Part shown: positions 59,760 through 64,000 of the stretch, in pieces
Layout of the letters: each line of letters opens with the position of its first letter
How positions within the stretch are numbered: the first letter of the stretch is position 1
Assembly: GCA_965203615.1 (NCBI GenBank)
Contig: OZ241900.1
Span: forward strand, 2,480,001 to 2,544,000
From: VXNE01 sp965203615
GTDB lineage: Bacteria; Pseudomonadota; Gammaproteobacteria; Pseudomonadales; Azotimanducaceae
DNA: 64,000 bases
Reading direction: 5' to 3'
Made by a program: the position numbers and the translations under genes
The notes under the pieces: generated by a model
Databases searched by the model: none
Seen by the model: only the letters and a program-made list of their open reading frames with translations
Told to the model about the DNA's origin: nothing

Positions 59760-61547
59760 CTAACGCACGTTACCTTGCTCTTCGGTGCCGTTCATGCGTT
59801 GAATCTCCGCGAATTCCCGGTAAAGGTCGTTGTCGCGCACGAGGGAGTCGTGGGTGCCCTCGGCAATGATCCGGCCTTCCTCGAGGACGATGATACGGTC
59901 CGCGACGCCGGCGGTGGACAGCCGGTGGGCAACGATGAGGATCGTGCATCGCCCCTTGAGTTCGGCCAGCGTGCGGCAGATGGTCTCCTCGCTTTGCGCG
60001 TCGAGAGCGCTGGTTGGCTCGTCCATCAGCAGTATTCGCGGCGCGGTGAGCAGTGCGCGCGCAATAGCCAGGCGCTGTCGCTGGCCGCCCGAGAGTCCCT
60101 GGCCGTCTTCGCCGATTTGCGTGTGCAGACCGTCCTCAAGGGATTCGACGAACTCCAGCGCATTCGCTCCTTGAAGCGCGTGCCCGATGTCGTCATCGCT
60201 CGCTTCCGGCGCGCCGTAGAGGACGTTCTCCCTTAACGAGCCGGCGAATACGACCGGGTTTTGCGGCACATAGCCGACTTGTCCGCGCAATGTCCTCGAC
60301 GACAGCCTGCGCGCGTCGACGCCGCTCACGGAAACCACGCCTTCCGTCGGATCGTAGAATCGTTGGACCAGGTCCAGGAGCGAACTCTTGCCGGAGCCGG
60401 AGGGACCCACCAGGGCCACCATCTCGCCCGGCGCCATGCGGAGATCGATGCCACGGAGGGCAACCTCACCGTTCCTCGTCGGATAACTGAGGGAGACGTT
60501 GGCGAATGCGATTGCGCCGGGTTGGGTCGGGGGTGCGGGCCGCTCGGGCTCGGCCAGCAGCGAGTTCACCGTCAACAGTTCCAGCAACCTCTCCGCGGCG
60601 CCCGCAGCGCGCTGTATCTCGGCCCAGACCTCGCTTATCGCGCCGGCGGAGCCAGCGACGACCAGGGCGTAGAAAATGAACGCGATCAGTTCTCCCGCCG
60701 AGGTCCGGCCGGCCAGCACATCGTTGCCGCCCACCCAGAGCATGGCGCCGATCGCTGCCGGAGTCAGCACCATGACGGACGCGATCAACAGGGCGCGTTG
60801 CCGAATTCGCCTTACCGCAACGTCGAAGGCGCTGGACACGCGCCCGGCGAACACCTCGATGTCGTGCGCCTCGTGGGTAAATGCCTGCACTACCTTGATG
60901 TGGCGCAGCGACTCGCCGGCGTAGCTTCCGACATCCGCGATCGCCGTCTGGCTCGTGCGCGACAGGCGTCGAACCCGGCGGCCGAACAGAACAATGGGGG
61001 CGACGACGACGGGTGCGCTGGCCAGGACTATTGCAGACAGCTTTGGATTGGTGACGAACAACAGCACGATGCCGCCGATGAACAGCAACGCGTTGCGCAG
61101 GGCAATGGAGGCGGAGGCGCCGAGCACTGTCTGCAGCAGGGTCGTGTCCGTGGTGATGCGCGACATGATCTCGGTGGGTCGATTGATCTCGAAGAAACCG
61201 GGATGCATGCGCACCAGGTTGGCATAGACTGCCTGTCGGACGTCGGCACTGACCCGTTCGCCGACCCACGATATGAAGTAGAACCGCGCATACGTGCCCG
61301 CCGCGAGCAACAGGATGAGCACGGCGAAAACGAGGATGCTGACGAAAAGCACATCCGGAGTACGAGTCGCCAGCGTCTGGTCGATCAGGAGACGGAGCCC
61401 CTGGCCGGCCGATAGCGTCACCGACGCGGTCGTGACGAGCGCGATAGCCGCCGCGATCAACTGCGCCAGGTAGGGTCGCAGGAACGCAAGCATCTGCCTG
61501 AGGCTGGCGACGTTGCGGCTGGTTTGCCGTTCTGGCATTTCGTCCAT
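59760..61547 (-). CDS. ABC exporter, MsbA-like
   Basis: A 595-residue half-transporter with six membrane helices in the first 310 residues and an intracellular-loop motif EINRPTEIMSRITTDTTLLQ. The ATPase domain has Walker A GPSGSGKSSLLDLV, Q-loop GYVPQNPVVFAGSLREN, signature LSGGQRQRLAIARAL, Walker B ILLMDEPTSALD and switch VAHRLST. A lipid or drug exporter is likely. The start MDEMPERQ is preferred over an upstream Met lacking family likeness. Confidence 0.9.
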   Translation of the reverse strand: MDEMPERQTSRNVASLRQMLAFLRPYLAQLIAAAIALVTTASVTLSAGQGLRLLIDQTLATRTPDVLFVSILVFAVLILLLAAGTYARFYFISWVGERVSADVRQAVYANLVRMHPGFFEINRPTEIMSRITTDTTLLQTVLGASASIALRNALLFIGGIVLLFVTNPKLSAIVLASAPVVVAPIVLFGRRVRRLSRTSQTAIADVGSYAGESLRHIKVVQAFTHEAHDIEVFAGRVSSAFDVAVRRIRQRALLIASVMVLTPAAIGAMLWVGGNDVLAGRTSAGELIAFIFYALVVAGSAGAISEVWAEIQRAAGAAERLLELLTVNSLLAEPERPAPPTQPGAIAFANVSLSYPTRNGEVALRGIDLRMAPGEMVALVGPSGSGKSSLLDLVQRFYDPTEGVVSVSGVDARRLSSRTLRGQVGYVPQNPVVFAGSLRENVLYGAPEASDDDIGHALQGANALEFVESLEDGLHTQIGEDGQGLSGGQRQRLAIARALLTAPRILLMDEPTSALDAQSEETICRTLAELKGRCTILIVAHRLSTAGVADRIIVLEEGRIIAEGTHDSLVRDNDLYREFAEIQRMNGTEEQGNVR

Positions 61548-61605
61548 GCCGGGGATTCTACTCGTTGTATTCTGGTGAGACTTGCGGGACACGCTATCGG
61601 GGCAG

Positions 61606-62235
61606 ATGAAGTCAAGCGCTTCCCAGTCATCGCGCGCCACGGGTGGCGCGATACGGTCGTTCCGCGGACGGTTGGGCGTGGCGACGGAAAGCCGATGGCT
61701 GAACGCGGTGCTCGCGGACTTCCCATCGTTCCTGCAGGACCATGCCGCCTGCGAGCGGAAGGCCTCGGGTATGGCGCTGTCACTGGCGGCCCACTACCCG
61801 GACCGTCCGGAGCTGCTCAATGCGATGGCGAACCTCGCGGTCGAAGAACTCGGTCACTATCGCGATGTGGTAGGCCTCCTGATCGATCGGGGCATTCGTC
61901 CGGCCCCGGACACCAGGGACCCCTACGTGAACGCCCTTAACAAGATCGTCCGCGGTGGACGGGACAAGTACCTTCTGGATCGACTGTTGGTCGCGTCCGT
62001 GATCGAGTGCCGCGGCCAGGAGCGTTTCGCGATGCTTGCCGGCGCGTTGGCGGACGAGGTTCTCGCCCGGTTCTATCAACGCATTGCGGCGAGCGAAGCC
62101 CGCCACTGGCAGCTCTTTCTCGAACTCGCGCGACATGAGTGTCCCGATGCGGACATCGACCGGCGCTGGGATGAGATCATTGCGTGCGAAGCCGACATCA
62201 TCCGGTCCCTGACCCCGCGAGCGGCTCTGCATTGA
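61606..62235 (+). CDS. miaE: tRNA-(ms2io6A)-hydroxylase MiaE
   Basis: A 209-residue ferritin-like di-iron monooxygenase. Iron ligands are in HAACERKASGMALSLAAHY, NLAVEELGHYRDV, ECRGQERF and ASEARHWQLFLEL. It hydroxylates the isopentenyl group of ms2i6A at tRNA position 37. The ATG at 61606 is chosen; a TTG 24 bases earlier is possible. It lies divergent from the ABC exporter and 32 bp before a glycosyltransferase-like gene. Confidence 0.9.
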   Translation: MKSSASQSSRATGGAIRSFRGRLGVATESRWLNAVLADFPSFLQDHAACERKASGMALSLAAHYPDRPELLNAMANLAVEELGHYRDVVGLLIDRGIRPAPDTRDPYVNALNKIVRGGRDKYLLDRLLVASVIECRGQERFAMLAGALADEVLARFYQRIAASEARHWQLFLELARHECPDADIDRRWDEIIACEADIIRSLTPRAALH

Positions 62236-62267
62236 TGGCCTGACGGCTGCACCCCCGGAGAGTTTGC

Positions 62268-63416
62268 ATGAAGGCTCATGCTCGCATGTACCTCGCACGC
62301 TACGCGGAGCCCGAAGCAAAGCGGGTCAAGCCAATGGCGCGGACCTATCGGCACGTGCTCTGCATACCGGCATTCGACGAAACCCACGACTTCCTGCAAC
62401 GCGTACTGCCCCCCGGAACGGCGGACGTGCTGGCTATCGTTGTCGCCAATGTCCCGGACCAGGTGAACCCCGGGGAAACGGCATTCGTCCGAACGCGGCA
62501 ACTGCTGGACCTGGCGGGCGGGTTCGACCGGGCGCGCAACGTTGACGTCGAGATCGTGGATCGGGTGAGCACGCCGATCCCCCGGCGCGCGGGCGTGGGA
62601 CTCGCACGCAAGATAGGTGCAGACGTGGCGCTGCGCCATATTGTCGAGAGCCGGATCGAGGTGCCGGTCATCTACACGACGGATGCCGATGCCGCACTGC
62701 CGCGAGGCTACTTCGAGGCAGCCGGGGGACAGGCTGCGGGTTGGGTTTATCCGTTCATCCACTCGAGCAGCGATGCGGATCTCGCTCGCCGGGCGTTGAT
62801 GTACGAGCTTTCGCTCCGCTACTACGTCAACCGCCTGGAATATGCCGGCTCACCGTATGCCTTTCATACGGTAGGCAGTTGCCTGGCGGTGGACGCCGTG
62901 AGCTATGCGAAGGTCAGGGGATTTCCGCGGCGCAACGCGGCGGAGGATTTCTACCTGCTGAACAAGCTGGCAAAGGTCGGTTGGATTCGCCGCCTGAAGG
63001 CGCCGGTCATCGAGATCGAGGCGCGCCTCTCGACGCGTGTGCCGTTCGGCACCGGTCCCGCCCTGGCCAGGGTTCCTCGTGACCCGACCGCCATGCCGGG
63101 GTACGCCAGCGCCTCCTTTGAAGCCCTCAGGATGTTCCATGACAGCGTTGGGACGGGAACCGATCCCGGCCCACCGGTGCCGAGGCTGCTCGATGCCATT
63201 GGCTTCCAAGCGAAGCGCGATGCACGCGCGACCCACACGTGGTTCGATGCATTCAGGACACTGAAGTTCGTCCACGCCGCGCGGGAGGAGTTTCCGGATT
63301 CGCCGTTGCTTGAAACGCTCGAGACGATGTATCCGGACGCGCATACGCCCGTCCGCCTGAACGCGTCCTTGCGCGCCGACGAATCGCGATTTCCGGAGCG
63401 AAAAGGATTGGGGTAA
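62268..63416 (+). CDS. GT-A-fold glycosyltransferase-like protein
   Basis: A 382-residue soluble protein. HVLCIPAFDETHDFLQRVLP resembles the first nucleotide-binding strand of family 2 glycosyltransferases; IYTTDADAALPRGYFEAA contains a DxD motif near residue 146, and HTVGSCLAVDAVSYAKVRGFPRRNAAEDFYL is a typical acceptor-side region with an ED pair. It probably transfers a sugar from a nucleotide donor; the acceptor is unknown. An internal Met (residue 7 or 23) could be the true start. Same strand as miaE, 32 bp downstream. Confidence 0.7.
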   Translation: MKAHARMYLARYAEPEAKRVKPMARTYRHVLCIPAFDETHDFLQRVLPPGTADVLAIVVANVPDQVNPGETAFVRTRQLLDLAGGFDRARNVDVEIVDRVSTPIPRRAGVGLARKIGADVALRHIVESRIEVPVIYTTDADAALPRGYFEAAGGQAAGWVYPFIHSSSDADLARRALMYELSLRYYVNRLEYAGSPYAFHTVGSCLAVDAVSYAKVRGFPRRNAAEDFYLLNKLAKVGWIRRLKAPVIEIEARLSTRVPFGTGPALARVPRDPTAMPGYASASFEALRMFHDSVGTGTDPGPPVPRLLDAIGFQAKRDARATHTWFDAFRTLKFVHAAREEFPDSPLLETLETMYPDAHTPVRLNASLRADESRFPERKGLG

Positions 63417-63498
63417 CCGTAGTGCGGCATGTAGCGCTGATCACGGCGCGCGATTGCGGGACGCGTGAGACAGAGGGCCTGGGCGGAACAAACACGGT

Positions 63499-63516
63499 GC
63501 CCTTGGGCGAAAGGGC
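63499..63516. terminator. Short hairpin between convergent genes
   Basis: GCCCTT (63499-63504) and AAGGGC (63511-63516) pair around GGGCGA, midway between the 3' ends of the glycosyltransferase-like gene and serA. It may end transcription from either side; the stem is short. Confidence 0.35.
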
Positions 63517-63527
63517 GCTAACGAAGG

Positions 63528-64000
63528 CTACGTTGGCAGGTCGAACAGGCGCAGGTTGATAACGCTGTCGATGGCGTTGATTCGCTCGATCATCGTCGAA
63601 GTGGGCGGCTGTTCGATATCGATCAGGTTGTAAGCGACGTCTTCGCGGCTCTTGTTGATCATGTCAATGACGTTGACGTTGTCGTCCGCGAGGACCGACA
63701 GCACTTGCCCGAGCGTGCCCGCCACGTTGCGGTTGGCGACGGCAAGACGGTACCCGAAGCTGAGCTCGAGGTTGATGTCCGGGAAGTTGACGGAGTTTCT
63801 GATGTTGCCGGAGCTCAGGAAATCCCGTATCTGTTCCGCTGCCATGACGGCGCAGTTCTCTTCGGCCTCGACGGTGCTTGCTCCCAGGTGCGGTGTGGCA
63901 TGGGCGTTGTGATGCTCCGCCAGCCTTGTATTCGGGAAGTCGGAAAAGTACGCCGAAAGCGTCCCATCGGTCAGCGCGTCGGCGATGGCGTCTTCGTCAA
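63528..64000 (-). CDS. serA: D-3-phosphoglycerate dehydrogenase, C-terminal part (5' end outside window)
   Basis: The last 157 codons of a minus-strand gene that begins beyond the window. HATPHLGASTVEAEENCAVMAA, with the catalytic-domain histidine, is the end of the NAD-binding part; NIRNSVNFPDINLEL leads into a C-terminal ACT domain (VANRNVAGTLGQVLSVLADDNVNVIDM) that senses serine in this family. It catalyses the first step of serine synthesis. A start at the internal Met (63845) would give only the ACT part and is not credible. Confidence 0.9.
   Translation of the reverse strand, partial: DEDAIADALTDGTLSAYFSDFPNTRLAEHHNAHATPHLGASTVEAEENCAVMAAEQIRDFLSSGNIRNSVNFPDINLELSFGYRLAVANRNVAGTLGQVLSVLADDNVNVIDMINKSREDVAYNLIDIEQPPTSTMIERINAIDSVINLRLFDLPT

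Overview
This is a GC-rich chromosomal stretch from a gammaproteobacterium, most likely an uncultured, environmental (marine or host-associated) one. The assignment rests on gene order. The block aspS-yebC-ruvC-ruvA-ruvB-tolQ-tolR-tolA-tolB-pal-cpoB-queE-queC followed by tRNA-Lys(UUU) matches the Pseudomonas-type arrangement, except that ybgC is absent between ruvB and tolQ. yrfG-hslR-(sulfatase)-pckA recalls the enterobacterial yrfG-hslR-hslO-pckA order. MiaE, AcpH and proteobacterial-type GshA also fit. The lifestyle hint is inference: five family III CoA-transferases, two sulfatases, a P450, a type B esterase, a thiolase/DUF35 pair, an acyl-CoA ligase and two SUMF1-domain proteins suggest use of sulfated and lipid-like organic matter.

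Layout. 1-5.6 kb: end of an APS kinase gene, an orphan ParD-like antitoxin, an acyl-CoA ligase, an unknown protein, a GrdB-family gene with an in-frame UGA that I read as selenocysteine, and a ketopantoate-reductase-like gene. 6-10.7 kb: thiolase plus DUF35 partner, then four tandem paralogous cupin genes. 10.8-18 kb: housekeeping and sulfur/thiol genes (cysQ, yrfG, hslR, a sulfatase, pckA, gshA, acpH). 18-25.4 kb: catabolic genes (esterase, an amber-interrupted halohydrin-dehalogenase-like SDR, GYD protein, P450, second sulfatase, dsbB, CoA-transferase). 25.5-29.8 kb: ABC exporter, SUMF1-domain protein, hisI-hisG. 29.8-31.7 kb: a visibly AT-richer island of unrecognised genes behind an XRE regulator and a 10-bp-periodic operator. 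31.8-42.6 kb: PQQ-type quinoprotein, three CoA-transferases, NCS2 permease with an extra C-terminal domain, DUF481 protein, amidohydrolase, DUF2277, enoyl-CoA hydratase. 42.7-55 kb: tRNA-Lys and the que/tol-pal/ruv/aspS block on the minus strand. 55-64 kb: a small two-gene unit of unknown function, proS, a thioredoxin-like lipoprotein, an alpha-methylacyl-CoA racemase-like gene, a second ABC exporter, miaE, a glycosyltransferase-like gene and the C-terminal end of serA.

Most interesting points: (1) the GrdB-like selenoprotein candidate at 3729-4595, with a U-P-V-C motif and a SECIS-like hairpin just after the UGA; (2) the SDR at 19719-20402, which has both motifs used to recognise halohydrin dehalogenases but is split by a TAG; (3) the AT-rich island at 29.8-31.7 kb; (4) a roughly 90-bp structured repeat present three times; (5) a 16-bp inverted-repeat element that supplies or abuts the stop codons of two genes; (6) two identical-core palindromes exactly 40 bp apart upstream of pckA. 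All functional calls are by reading motifs; no database search was run.
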